Shown: positions 12,168-22,767 of the stretch, piece after piece
Layout of the letters: each line of letters opens with the position of its first letter
Position numbering within the stretch: position 1 is the stretch's first letter
Source of the DNA: Septoria linicola
Lineage: Eukaryota; Ascomycota; Dothideomycetes; Mycosphaerellales; Mycosphaerellaceae
Assembly: GCA_024114885.1 (NCBI GenBank)
Contig: CP099429.1
Span: 1,364,001 to 1,428,000 of the forward strand
Reading direction: 5' to 3'
Length of the DNA: 64,000 bases
Program-made: the position numbers and the translations under genes
Notes under the pieces: model-generated
The model's input: the letters and a program-made list of their open reading frames with translations, nothing else
Database searches by the model: none
What the model was told of the DNA's origin: nothing

Positions 12168-13074
12168 ATGAGCGTACGTTTTCGGTGGCTTCGGCCCCAA
12201 AAAGCCGGGCCGTATGGCGCAGGCGGAGGACGTGGAGGAAAACAGGAGGGCAGGCACTTTCGACAAGCAGCAGCACTTTGAGCAAGTGCTTTCCGCCATC
12301 TGGACCTGGACACGACACGCTCGCCTGGATCTGGAGCTGGAGCTGGACAAAACACGAATGTTTTGGCTGCCTTCGGGTGCCTCTGTGACTTTTTGCACAG
12401 TTCATTCATTTTTGCTTTTGGAACAAACTCTACTTTTTCATCAAGCTTTGGCAGTCGCTGAGGATTGGAGAAGAAGCCGTCTGCTTTCAAGCATGTTTGA
12501 ATGCCCGGTCGAGGTCAGGCGTCGTTCGTCGATCGCGTTCTTATGGACTGAAGTACGCAATGTGGTCGCCGCGGTCGCTCTTGCCTCATTCCAGATCGAA
12601 GCGGCACCTCGTCTCCGGCGATCAGACCGGAGTAAAGGACTCTATACCTTCCAGCTTTACCTCCATGTCACATTGAAAGCAGGCGAGGTGCTCGAGATGC
12701 CCGAGCGCCGCACTTATGTGCACCCTTCTGACCAAGAAAGCAAATGCTCTGATCCGAGCCCGCATAGTATCAAAGCCAGTAGTCGCTGGCCGAATGTCGT
12801 TCTAAGAGCGGCGATGCCGATTTTGGCGCGGTCCTGTCCTCAAAAATAGGCCTTTGAGCACAGCTGGAGGAACCACACAACTGCCATCTTTGGCATGGCC
12901 ATGTCCTCAAAAAGTACCTTTCAGCTGATACCGCTGGTAGGCATCTTTCTTGCTGACCAGCACCCTTTCTGGGAGGCCCAACTCTGCTGCGAAAATGGCT
13001 ATATATCATAGCAGATCCTCCTCAGCGCAGAGTCATCCATACAGAAGAACAAGTTGATCTCACTACAAGCAAGA
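12168..13074. other. Intergenic with a doubtful ORF
   Basis: An ATG-started frame at 12214..12849 (211 codons, MAQAEDVEENRRAG) has a protein-like start but no family resemblance and a degenerate second half; I do not call it a gene. The stretch 12,850-13,074 is the promoter of the next gene. Confidence 0.35.
13000..13007 (+). promoter_or_regulatory. Candidate TATA box
   Basis: TATATATC about 70 nt before the ATG at 13075, followed by CAGCGCAGAGTCATCCATACAG-type leader sequence. Position fits a fungal core promoter. Confidence 0.4.
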
Positions 13075-13938
13075 ATGCAGATCAAGATGCCAAACTGGCG
13101 CAAAGCCTCAACCGCTAAGAGCAACGCCTCGAGCATGCCTCAGCCTCAAGATCAGTCTGCTCGGCCAGAAAGGTCATCCAACATCACTCCATCAGACGAT
13201 GGACAGACCCCGTCAGAAGACAATGACAACGTCCGCTGCGACGACGACAACTTCAGCAAGCTCATGCGCCACTCGTTGCAGGGTGTATATGGAGCTGAGG
13301 GCACAGAGGCTCGATGCATCATCTGGGTTCCTCCACGTGCTGCTGTGCAACAATTCATCGAACGTACAAGGTGTCCTGCAGACAGCCTGCGTATCACTCC
13401 AGCCGGCATCAAGCTTTTCGAAAATGCGCTCCACAATTCAAGTCTTGCAGGCAGCTTCTCAAACGTGGAACGCTTTCTTCGCGCCGTACCATCGTATATG
13501 AGAAGCGCAATCAAGAAAGTGTACTGCTTCATCGACGATGATGCGCCATCAACAGCGCTACGCATGTACACTGACAGATGGACTGGCATTCTACACCGCG
13601 TCAATGCCGATGCCTGGAAGGAGGCCGAGAAGGCAAGGCGGAGCGCAACTGAGACGCTAATGGGACTGCTCGGAGAGAACTTGCAAATGGCGCAGGTGTT
13701 CTCGGACAAGAGCGCCTTCATAAGTGCGCTTGATGGAATCACGCAATGCGCTGTAGCAGTCCCAAAGTGGCCAGACGAACAGGCCGAGGCTTCCACGCAA
13801 GGGCAGCCACAACATGGAGCGGCGGCTCACGGCCATGCGAACGGCCAGGGGCATCGAGGCCAGCTTGCTCACGGATTGCAGACAACGCAAGGAATCAGCA
13901 ATATCGCACGCCATGGGACATGGCCGTTGAGCAAGTAA
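13075..13938 (+). CDS. Unrecognised protein, C-terminus uncertain
   Basis: Not recognised. Start ATG 13075 (MQIKMPNWRKAS), about 287 residues, single exon as drawn. A Ser/Gln/Asp-rich N-terminal ~60 residues precede a folded-looking part (EARCIIWVPPRAAVQQFIER, FLRAVPSYMRSAIKKVYCFI, ATETLMGLLGENLQMAQVF). The end becomes Gln/His/Gly-rich (QGQPQHGAAAHGHANGQGH). From about 13885 a different frame reads like a natural helical C-terminus (NQQYRTPWDMAVEQVKMEE..FDHQAYRAW, stop at 14063). The true protein may switch frame there by an intron ending GATTGCAG or by an indel. A TATA-like box precedes it. Confidence 0.55.
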   Translation: MQIKMPNWRKASTAKSNASSMPQPQDQSARPERSSNITPSDDGQTPSEDNDNVRCDDDNFSKLMRHSLQGVYGAEGTEARCIIWVPPRAAVQQFIERTRCPADSLRITPAGIKLFENALHNSSLAGSFSNVERFLRAVPSYMRSAIKKVYCFIDDDAPSTALRMYTDRWTGILHRVNADAWKEAEKARRSATETLMGLLGENLQMAQVFSDKSAFISALDGITQCAVAVPKWPDEQAEASTQGQPQHGAAAHGHANGQGHRGQLAHGLQTTQGISNIARHGTWPLSK

Positions 13939-14246
13939 AGATGGAAGAACTGGAAACCGTGCATCGACAAGTCCTCGCCGGCCAGCGCAGAAAGCAGTAT
14001 ATCGAGCACGATCCAGAGGAGGCAATGTCCCACTTCGATCATCAGGCATATCGAGCTTGGTAGAGTCGGGTAGGAATTGGAGTGCCAGGAACGCAGCTTT
14101 TGGGGAAAAGCCGGATAGAGTAGAAAGCTGTGTTCAAATACTACAAATCTTGACAGGTCATGATATCTACAGTGCATGTGTGCAAACGCCCGCTAATTTC
14201 TCAACCGTGCTCCTATCATGCCTTCAAGGCAGTGCGTGGGCTTGCT

Positions 14247-16079
14247 TCATGTACCGCTGTAGACGGCAGTGCAGCCACGTCCGCACTCGACTCTTTGCTC
14301 TACTGACTTCCACCTTCCATCGCCAAGTTTGACGTACGCTCGAGGTGTGATGTGGAAGCGATGTTCCTCCTTTGCTCCGGAACTCTTCTTTGCACGCTTC
14401 ACTTCTGCTTCCATGTCAAGTGGCTGCAGATATGTAGGTGCACTGACATTGTTCCGCTTGCCAGTGCCTAGCTGGTAGTGCTCGTTGCCACCCCAGAAGA
14501 CGATGTCCGCGCCCCAGTTTGTGTCATCGTTGGTCGTCTTCGATGATGCGTCGGTGTACGTGATATTCTTCATCACAGCTGCGGCGTGCGTGGAGCCGAC
14601 TGACAGGCTTTGGAGACGGATGGGGACTGTGGAGTTGGTCTTCTCGTCATATTCGAAAAGACCGGACAAGGTGGGAATCTTGGAGGGTGTGCTTTGTACG
14701 TGCGTCCATCTATTGTTCGCGAGGTTACCGCGGATGCCAGAGCCGAAGGCGAAGGTGTCTGCTGTCACACGGCCAACTTGGAGCTTCACTCTTGGGTCAT
14801 CGGGATCGTCCTTGCGTGAGGCTACGCGAGTCGCTTCGACTGTCATATAGCTGTTCTCGCCGCCGGCTGCGATGTCTGTGATTTTCGGCTGCTGGCTTGT
14901 GCCAGCGTAGAGTTTCTGTGTGGGCAGGAGACTTGGCGCATCCACGACCATGGCTTCGGCAGAGGCGTCGAAACCTAGTTGGCCTGACATATTATCGCCC
15001 CAAGCAAACACACGACCGTCCTTGTCCAGTGCTAGAGAGTGGTGGTCACCGCTAGCAAGCTTGACGATGTCGAAACCTCGCAATGTGGTGATCTCATGTG
15101 GTTGGTCGAAGGCACCTTCAGGGCGTGTGGACCACGTAAGACCTGGGATGCCGAGCTGTCCTCGAGATGGGAAGGAGTCTGTGGCAGCTGCTGCAGAGAA
15201 CACTCTGCCCTTTGAGGTCAGGAAAAGGGCGTGCTCGAGACCAGCAGATATGGAGCTGACTTTCTCGCCACGAGAAAGGTCTTTCGGCGTCAGGTCGCGA
15301 TAGGAAATGTTGCTTCGTCCATTCCAGAATGGGATCCAGCTGGATTCCGATGGTTTAGAGCCAGTCTCCTGCTCCTCGGCTGATGAGGGTATGCTGTACA
15401 CTTTGCCGCTCTTCGATAGACCCAGAATGCGGTCCTTGGTGATGCTCAGGCTGACCAGATCCTTGCCTGCCAACGTCCTCACGGGTGTCTTCAGATTTGC
15501 CATAAAGCCAGATCCCCACTGAATCAGATCTCCCTTTTCATCTATAGCAGCACCAAAGGTGCGGTCTAGCTTGATATCCCGAAGTAGCATGCCATTGAAG
15601 TATGCTATCCGTCGAGGCGTTTTGATGTATTTCTCGTCGCTGTCTGGAGCTACCACGTTCCCGCTGTTGCTGCCCCAAGCATATACTCCAGGGTTCTCCC
15701 AACTCTGCTTAACCTGGTGATGTTGGCTGCTAATCATGTCCCTGTTCTCCTCGACGCTAACATTTTTCTTCTTTCTACTCTTCTCGAAGACTAAGGGATT
15801 CCCCTCTTCCTGCGGAGCTTCTGCATGAGCTTGTCGTATTAATTGGCCATTATTAATGTAGAACTGCGATGCAGTAGCCAGTCCTCCTGCTGCTACAATG
15901 GCAAATACCGATCGCTTAAGCTGTCCCTGCTTTCGTGCAGCGCGGGAATGATATGATACCGTAGCAACTCGTTCTGCTTGCTGTGCAAGAAATGCTGCTC
16001 GACTGGATGCGTTTCGTGTGCCATGTGATGGCTTCGCCGCTTTGATCGCCGTGCGGGCGAGGTTCTGTCGAGAAGACAT
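14247..16079 (-). CDS. FMP25: FMP25-like mitochondrial RCC1-repeat protein
   Basis: Likely orthologue of yeast Fmp25, an inner-membrane protein needed for respiratory complex III assembly. Single exon, 610 residues (yeast ~583). The N-terminus is rich in Arg/Ser/Ala (MSSRQNLARTAIKAAK), followed by KRSVFAIVAAGGLATASQFY around residues 55-75, a presequence plus one membrane helix. The rest is a beta-propeller of RCC1-type repeats: NPGVYAWGSNSGN, KGDLIQWGSGF, SISAGLEHALFLTSKGRVFS, LASGDHHSLALDKDGRVFAWGDNMSGQLG, VFWGGNEHYQLGTGKRNN. Ends GRGCTAVYSGT. Start is the only upstream in-frame ATG. The assignment rests on the combination of presequence, helix and propeller and on length. Confidence 0.87.
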   Translation of the reverse strand: MSSRQNLARTAIKAAKPSHGTRNASSRAAFLAQQAERVATVSYHSRAARKQGQLKRSVFAIVAAGGLATASQFYINNGQLIRQAHAEAPQEEGNPLVFEKSRKKKNVSVEENRDMISSQHHQVKQSWENPGVYAWGSNSGNVVAPDSDEKYIKTPRRIAYFNGMLLRDIKLDRTFGAAIDEKGDLIQWGSGFMANLKTPVRTLAGKDLVSLSITKDRILGLSKSGKVYSIPSSAEEQETGSKPSESSWIPFWNGRSNISYRDLTPKDLSRGEKVSSISAGLEHALFLTSKGRVFSAAAATDSFPSRGQLGIPGLTWSTRPEGAFDQPHEITTLRGFDIVKLASGDHHSLALDKDGRVFAWGDNMSGQLGFDASAEAMVVDAPSLLPTQKLYAGTSQQPKITDIAAGGENSYMTVEATRVASRKDDPDDPRVKLQVGRVTADTFAFGSGIRGNLANNRWTHVQSTPSKIPTLSGLFEYDEKTNSTVPIRLQSLSVGSTHAAAVMKNITYTDASSKTTNDDTNWGADIVFWGGNEHYQLGTGKRNNVSAPTYLQPLDMEAEVKRAKKSSGAKEEHRFHITPRAYVKLGDGRWKSVEQRVECGRGCTAVYSGT

Positions 16080-16917
16080 GGCTATTACTCAAAACGTGTA
16101 ATTTGTCATCACTTGTATGCGACGGTTCAATGAAGAGGTCGCGTGCTGGTCTGTGGCAATGTATCTGATGGAGGAATAGCTCTCTTCTTTCTCTCACGAT
16201 AGCCAATGAGCACGACGCCGAAAGTCAATCTCACACAAATCGTCGGCGTCATAGCGCGATGAGAGTGAATGATCGGCCCGCTCCTGCCTCCGCTGCCGGT
16301 CAGCAGCAATCGGCTTGGCTCTCGCTGGACCAAGAGTGTCGTCCTTGTGAACAGAACTTCGAGCACATTTACATGGATTTGCGCATGCGATGACAGCAAT
16401 CACAAAGTGCTTGCAGAATGTCTCCGAGATGGTTTTAAACTGGTTCCTCGATCAAAAGTTTGGCTTTGGTCAAATAGTCCATCGATACCATGGAGTAGCA
16501 TCTTGAAGTCCGCACCCAACCATCTGTAGGCGAAAGACTGGACAATCTTGATATGCAATCCAGTCCAGATTCTGTCACCAATCGTGCCCTGTTGTCCCGC
16601 TTGTCGAGTTCCCTGCTTTGTTCATATACTAGCGATCCTGTGTGTCACTTTGCCACTGTTACGAAGTCAGATGGATGTGAGAGAAAAAGTGGAATGAATT
16701 GAACAAGTGAGTGAATCTTCTTCATTGCGAATGAGTACAATACATGCCAGTGCCGGTAAGCCACCACCACCCTTCTGTTCCCAACGATCGCTTTCAGGAA
16801 GCATGCTCATGCATCCATACATACCGTGCGTGCCAGCCGCTGCCGTATGCATTCTTCCCCTTGGTCAGTCTGTGTTCGTGTCACAGTCCACCTCCCTGCG
16901 CCGCTGATACCAGTTTC
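16080..16917. other. Intergenic (FMP25-like promoter side)
   Basis: Holds the promoter of the leftward FMP25-like gene and the 3' flank of the next leftward gene. No gene or repeat recognised. Confidence 0.5.
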
Positions 16918-17811
16918 TCACTCGTCGACTTCAAGACCACCGCAGAAAGAACACTTACCAATTTTCTCATTGCCATGCAGCAAAACGCGGCAAAAGAAGC
17001 AACGCGTGCGTTCAAAAGTTCTCGCTCGAGCTTGAAACTTGGTTGCAGCGAGGTGATCTAGCGTCCACCAAGTACATATGCTGCACTTGGTTTCTGGAGC
17101 AAGACATTCGCATATGCGCTGGGCTATGTCGTCGACAACGTGTTCTCTGCCACATCGGTCACAAAGTGGGAAGATCGCACCAAAGTCGTAGACGTCCTGC
17201 TGTTTTGGAGTCAGTGTCAGAACGGCATCGGAAGAGCAGCTGGTACAGCTGAAGCGGTCATGATCTCCGTGATGTGTCAGTGTGCATTTGAACGTCGTGT
17301 GCGTACCTTCGTGCGGGAACTGCAGGTCGTTGCAGCTCATCTCATGGCTGACACTTGCTGGCGAGCTAGAGAGCTGGCCTGGCATGTCGGTGCTTGGAGG
17401 TGGGACGTGGACCTCTGCATTTCCAAGCTGAGTCGCATATGCTTGCCAGCCTGCCTGATCGACTGTGGTTGCGAGTCTGATCAAGACTCCTCCTGGGTAC
17501 TTGGAAGTCAGAGCAGCCATCAATGGAAGCTCGGCGGGCTCATCGAAAATGGACCAGAGTGTGCCCTTGTGGTAGATGTTGATGAAGCTTGTGCCGAAAG
17601 CCTCCATCATGGTCTGCTCAGACTGGTACTGGCGATAGAGCTTATCGGCCTGTGCTTTGCGTGCCTGCCACTCGATGTCCAGAGAGCCAGGCAATGTGAA
17701 CTTTGACACCCATTGTGGGGCTTGTTGCTCGCCATTGGCATCTTGGATAGTGACGAGAAACTCTTCGGAGTCCTCGGCCACGACCAAAATGGTAACTTGA
17801 GGACTTGCCAT
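16918..17811 (-). CDS. Hypothetical protein with Cys-rich C-terminus
   Basis: Not recognised. I place the start at 17811 (MASPQVTILVVAEDSEEF), 297 residues; the frame also extends to 17919 but that 36-residue extension looks like untranslated leader. The N-terminal half is mixed alpha/beta (FINIYHKGTLWSIFDEPAEL, YPGGVLIRLATTVDQAGW). The C-terminal third carries several CxxC pairs (CTSC, CDRC, CSIC, CFFC, CSFC), consistent with zinc ribbons. Divergent from SMC6 with 629 bp between starts. Function unknown; a nuclear or ubiquitin-related role would be speculation. Confidence 0.7.
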   Translation of the reverse strand: MASPQVTILVVAEDSEEFLVTIQDANGEQQAPQWVSKFTLPGSLDIEWQARKAQADKLYRQYQSEQTMMEAFGTSFINIYHKGTLWSIFDEPAELPLMAALTSKYPGGVLIRLATTVDQAGWQAYATQLGNAEVHVPPPSTDMPGQLSSSPASVSHEMSCNDLQFPHEGTHTTFKCTLTHHGDHDRFSCTSCSSDAVLTLTPKQQDVYDFGAIFPLCDRCGREHVVDDIAQRICECLAPETKCSICTWWTLDHLAATKFQARARTFERTRCFFCRVLLHGNEKIGKCSFCGGLEVDE

Positions 17812-18440
17812 GTTGTTGGTGCAGATCGTTATTGGCGAGCTAAGTATCTGAACAAAAAGTAGCTTGCCCTGATGGTTGTTCAGCAGATTCATGTTCTGCA
17901 AGTCAGAAAACACGAGCACGATTCTCTTATGTACGTATGTTCAAAAGGTGATCTTGTGAAGGTTGACAATAGCATTGTGTCGAGCGGTGTGAATTCCGCG
18001 AAAGAGTGAAGCACTCTATCGTCCTCATTGGAGTCCACGAGTGCGACACAATGCTATTGTGACGAGGACAAAGCGGATCATGATTCACTGCTACTGCCCG
18101 TGAAGATCGTGGAAGCCCTTCTCCTCATAGCTTCGTGGGTGGACCGTGTGAAGATCATTGACGAGAGTGGGCGACACCTGTTCTTGTGTTGTGTATGTCT
18201 GATCGGTTGTGAATGACAAGAGCATTGTCTTGATCGACTTGTTGTGCGTGGGCTATGGAGAGTGAAGGAACGGACCTAGCCACGCGAAGTAAGTTAGTCG
18301 TGTCGAAGTGGGTCTTGGCATGCAGGGATTACGCGACAAGACGCGCCTTGCCGCCTAATCGTGCCTCACTTTCTATCTTAAGCACAATCCAACAACACCG
18401 ACACCATACATTGGCGACGACACGAGACACGACCGCCGAG
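17812..18440. promoter_or_regulatory. Divergent promoter region with nested dyad
   Basis: The 629 bp between the starts of the Cys-rich orphan and SMC6. It contains the inverted repeat listed separately. The SMC6 frame is open upstream to an alternative ATG at 18255, but the stretch 18255-18440 reads like leader sequence. Confidence 0.5.
17966..18060. repeat. 17-bp perfect inverted repeat around a small hairpin
   Basis: ACAATAGCATTGTGTCG at 17966-17982 is repeated inverted at 18044-18060. A small dyad AGAGT..ACTCT (18003-18017) sits almost at the centre of the large one. Each arm also contains ACAAT-AGC-ATTGT, itself a palindrome. It could be a cruciform-prone site, a bidirectional regulator site or remnant ends of a small element. 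Confidence 0.75.
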
Positions 18441-21400
18441 ATGAGTGGGCGGAAGCGGTCTCGCGACCTGGACGATATCGACGGCGACACGGAACTGGAG
18501 ATCGAGAGTGCCAGTTCGTCCTTCCGTCAAAGCAATGCGAATCAGAAACGAACCAAAGTCGCGATGGCACAAGCGATGGGAGGCTCCGCTGTGTCTGATG
18601 ACGAGGATGACTACGAGGAGGTGTTGATGGCCGACGATGACGACCAGGCGGAGATTGAAGTGAACTCGGACGAATACACGCTGCGTCAGGACTCTAGCGA
18701 CAATGAGCAGGAGGAAGACGAGATAGACGAGGTGAAAGCGACGCAATACATGCAGCGAGACCTGCGACAGCACAAGGACAACGTACCTGCTGAGTCTGGT
18801 GTCATAGAAGTGGTGTACATGCGCAACTTCATGTGTCACGAAAATCTAAGCATCGAGCTGGGTCCGCTGATCAACTTTGTCATTGGCCACAACGGCAGTG
18901 GAAAGAGTGCCGTCCTCACTGCGCTGCAAATCAGTCTGGGAAACAAGGCCTCGGGCACGAACCGCGCGAAGTCGCTCAAAGACATGATCAAACACGGCAG
19001 CGACAGCGGCATGGTCGGCGTGAAGATCAAGAACAAAGGCGAGAATGCATACAAGCCTGACCTCTATGGCGAAACACTTACCGTCGAGCGACATTTCACC
19101 AAAAGTGGTTCTACCACGTTCAAGCTCAAAAGCACTGACAACAGGATCATTACCACCAAGAAGGGCGATCTGGATGATGTCCTTGATCACTTTGGACTGC
19201 AAATGGACAATCCGATCAACGTGCTGACGCAAGACCTGGCGCGGCAATTTCTGGCAAACAGCACTCCCGTCGAGAAATACCGCTTCTTCATCAAAGGCAC
19301 GCAGCTGGAAACACTAGATGGCGACTACAATATCCTGGAGGAGCACCTGGATGGCATTGAAGCGCAGCTTTCGACACGCGAAGAAATGATCGCCGAACTG
19401 CGACAGAAAGAAGCTGCAGCCCGCGATCGGGTAAGACGCGCTGAGAGAGTCAAGACTTTGGAACAAAGGTATCGCCACGTTGCGAGACAGCATGCCTGGG
19501 CACAGGTTGAACAACAAGAAGAAATCTTACGACTTTATCAAGAGAATGTGGTCACTGCGGAACAGGAGTTGATGCCACTTGAGCAAACGGCCGAAGATGA
19601 TAGTAACCGATACGAGACAGAGGATATCGCGCTGGAAGCTGCAAGAAGGGGCGTAGAAGCTCATCAGGAGAGCTTGGTGCCTCTGCAAGAGGCACACAAT
19701 ACCGCTAGTGAGAGATGGCAGGCCAACACAGATAGCCTGAGGAAGCACGTCGCAGAACAACGCACCATCAAGGACAGCATCAAAGCGCACAAGAAGAATA
19801 TCGCACGGCTAGAAACCGAGATCACAGACGAGCGACAACGACTTGTAGACGCTCATGGCGATGCACATGAGCAGCGTCTTCGGCAGCTTGATGGACTGAA
19901 GGCAGAGGCAAAGGAGGCAAAGGAGGCATACGATGAGTTTCGAGGAGGCCTCGCGGCGCTTGACCAAGAAGTCAAAGATGCTCAGAAGCGGCTGCAACAG
20001 GCTGAAATACCTCTCACTTCGGCCAAGGCCGATGAGAATACTGCTCGAGCTGCATTGAACCGAGTATCTGCAGATCAAGGTCGCAAATACGCTGGGTATC
20101 ACAACAAGATGGAAGAGCTGTGCAAAGCCATTGGCAGAGAGACCAGGTTTCGGATAAAACCGGTTGGTCCTCTGGGCCTGCACGTGCAGCTACTGAAGCC
20201 TCAATGGAGCTCCATTCTCGAGAAAACCTTCGGTGGTAATCTGGACTCGTTCGTCGTCACGAGCAAACAGGACCAGGAACTGCTAACATCGCTGGCAAAG
20301 AGAATTGGCTGTAGTGCCAACGCAATCATTGTCAACCCCACCTCCTTTAGTGTGGCCGGCCACGAGCCTGAGGACGACAGTGATACGATCTTGCGGGTTT
20401 TGAAGATTGACAACGCTCTTGTAACGCAAGCTTTGGTCATCACGACTGCCTGTGAGCAGACTGTGTTGGTGCAGGATATCGAGCAAGGCAGGCAATACAT
20501 GTACAACAGCGGGCGGCGTAAAAATGTCATCGCCGTACTTACGATGGCCAAGAAAGCTGGTGATGGTCAGAGATGGGAGTGGACCAAGACTGGTGGGCAA
20601 AAGTCTTCAGGAATTCTCAGGTGGAATGGTGCGACCAGGATGCGGGCTGATCAGGAGCAGGAGATCCAGGCGCGACGGGCGGATCATAATGCTGCTCAAC
20701 GGGCTTGCGAGCAGGCCGACCAGAATCGCAAAGCTGCTAACATGGCGCTGAACCAAGCCAGACAAGCCGTGGTACAGCACAAACGAGAGAGCGAGAAATT
20801 GAAGTTGAGGCATCAACAAGCCGACGATGCCGTGGAAAAGCTGGAGCAAGAAATTGAGCTGAACCAGCCTCAAGACGGAAAGCTGCAGGAACTCGAAAGG
20901 CAACTCGACGAGGCAAAAGAAGAGCTTCAGACTGCTATGGCATCTATGGAGGACTCGGCCACGGCGAAGGCAACGCTAGACGATCGTGCACACGAGCTGA
21001 AAGCTGCTGTTGACGAGACACAAGCAGAAGTCCTCCGAGCTCAGGAACTTCTCGGCAGAGCACAGGCCCGAGTCGTCAAGTGCGAAGATGATCGCAAAGA
21101 GGCACTGTACGCCAAGAACGCGGCTCTGGACGAAGTCAAGGCTCACAAGAAAACTATCGAACGCCTACAGGGTAAAGTCGAGCACCAGGAGGGCGTGGTC
21201 GAACAGTGGTCCACACTCGCTAGCGACACGAGTGCCCGCGTCAGAATAGACGACGGCATGACCCTGCAGATCCTGGATGATCTGCTGGAAGACCTCAAGG
21301 GCCAATTTCATCGGGCTCAGCAGCAGCAAGGTGGAAGCGAAGTCGAGATAGTCACTGCCCATCACGCAGCGCAACTGGCCCTCGAAGAAGCCAGGAAGGA

Positions 21401-22057
21401 AAACAAGAGCATGAATCAAACAGCAAATGTTCGCGTCCCCCCGGCTCCTATGCTGTCATCGTTGAGACCATTGCTAACATATTGACAGACTATACGATCC
21501 ACCTTACAGGAGCGTCGACGGCGATGGGGACTGTTCCGCAAGTACATTTCTATGCGGACACGCATTCAATTCAATTACCTTCTCAGCGAGCGAAAATTCC
21601 GTGGACGAGTACTCCTGGACCACGCTGGCAAAGAGCTTGACATTCATGTCGAGCCAGACATGACGAAAAATTCAGACTCTGGACGGCAGGCCAAGACATT
21701 GAGTGGTGGTGAAAAGTCGTTCTCCACCATCTGCCTCCTACTCAGCATTTGGGAAGCCATGGGCTCGCCCATCCGCTGTCTGGACGAATTCGATGTCTAT
21801 ATGGACAGCGTCAATCGTGCCCAGAGTATGGGTCTCATGATCCAGACTGCTAGACGCTCTGTTGGACGACAGTTCATCCTGATCACACCGCAAAGCATGA
21901 GCAACGTGGAGTTGGGTGAAGACGTACACGTTCACAAGTAAGTCTAGATCTTTCTTTCCTCGTGCCAGATTATGCTAACATCTTTAGGATGGCTGATCCA
22001 GAGCGGCGCCGAGCGCCTCCGCCAGACCAGCGCACGTTGGACTTTAGTCGCGCTTGA
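18441..22057 (+). CDS. SMC6: Smc6, SMC5/6 complex ATPase
   Basis: ATPase subunit of the SMC5/6 complex that acts in recombinational repair and replication-fork processing in the nucleus. Three exons: 18441..21428, 21489..21937, 21988..22057. Introns are 21429..21488 (donor GTTCGC, branch TTGCTAACA, acceptor GACAG; unusual donor but frame and homology require it) and 21938..21987 (GTAAGT..GCTAACATCTTTAG). About 1,168 residues. Acidic N-terminal tail, Walker A GHNGSGKS near 147, coiled coils, hinge around 560-720 (HVQLLKPQWSSILEKTFGG), second coiled coil, then FNYLLSERKFRG, signature LSGGEKS near 1066, Walker B RCLDEFDVYMD near 1090 and the family-typical ending KMADPERRR. Start at 18441 (MSGRKRSRDL) is preferred over 18255. 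All catalytic motifs are intact. Confidence 0.95.
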
Positions 22058-22767
22058 TCATCAACGAGACTGCTAGTCCTCTACTTCACGATTGCATTAT
22101 GATATCACTTTTAGTATGAGCTTTGTATGGGGGTTGTCAAAAATCCGTCATCCACCAGCTGAAGCATTTGCGTTCTGCCTCGCCTGTTTTGCTGCCCCTT
22201 CTTGAGCTGTCCAGCAGATCAGCGACACTGCCAGACGATCTCGAAACAATGGGGACGTTTGCTTCGCGCAGGGACTACTTAGCTGAAAGTCACGCTATCC
22301 TCCTTCATCAATCAGCATAGAGGACCACTTCGGAATCAAGATGACCGTGACTCTTCATATTTCTACTAGGGTCACTATACGCAGAGCAATTCTCGAACCG
22401 ACGTATATCACCTTGGCTGCACATTTCCGTGGTCACTGCCCATTCACTGGCGGCATGTGATGGCACAATGGCAGTGAATGGGCGGGACACTATTGTGCAA
22501 ATGGCACATGTAAAGAGTGAATAGTGTTGGATTGTTACGTTCACCTCTTGCTCGAAGACAAAACCCATCAGCTGTGGTGCTTCCTCTTGTTCTTCATCAC
22601 ACACATCACAACCAAGATCAAGGCAGACATTACGACCCTTCGATCGACATAGCAGCTACTACAGCTATATTACACAATACCATACGAAGCCGCAAGAGTA
22701 CAGTCGCAATAGGAAGCTATAAGCCATTGTCACTGGATCCTATCATCTCGAAACGACTTGACCCAAG
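22058..22767. other. Intergenic
   Basis: 3' flank of SMC6 and 5' leader of the next rightward gene. Contains the 12-bp inverted repeat listed next. No gene recognised. Confidence 0.5.
22438..22483. repeat. 12-bp inverted repeat
   Basis: GCCCATTCACTG (22438-22449) and its exact reverse complement (22472-22483), separated by 22 nt. Lies between SMC6 and the next gene; role unknown. Confidence 0.6.

Noticed and set aside
11738..12490. 250-codon minus-strand frame
   Set aside because: Opposes the splice-supported plus-strand model; composition Arg/Ser/Pro-rich, as in frame shadows.
12214..12849. 211-codon ATG-started frame
   Set aside because: Protein-like start but no recognisable domain, degenerate second half and no clear promoter; kept only as a note.
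18255..18440. 62-residue N-terminal extension of Smc6
   Set aside because: Open and ATG-started, but leader-like composition; the ATG at 18441 begins the acidic tail usual in Smc6.
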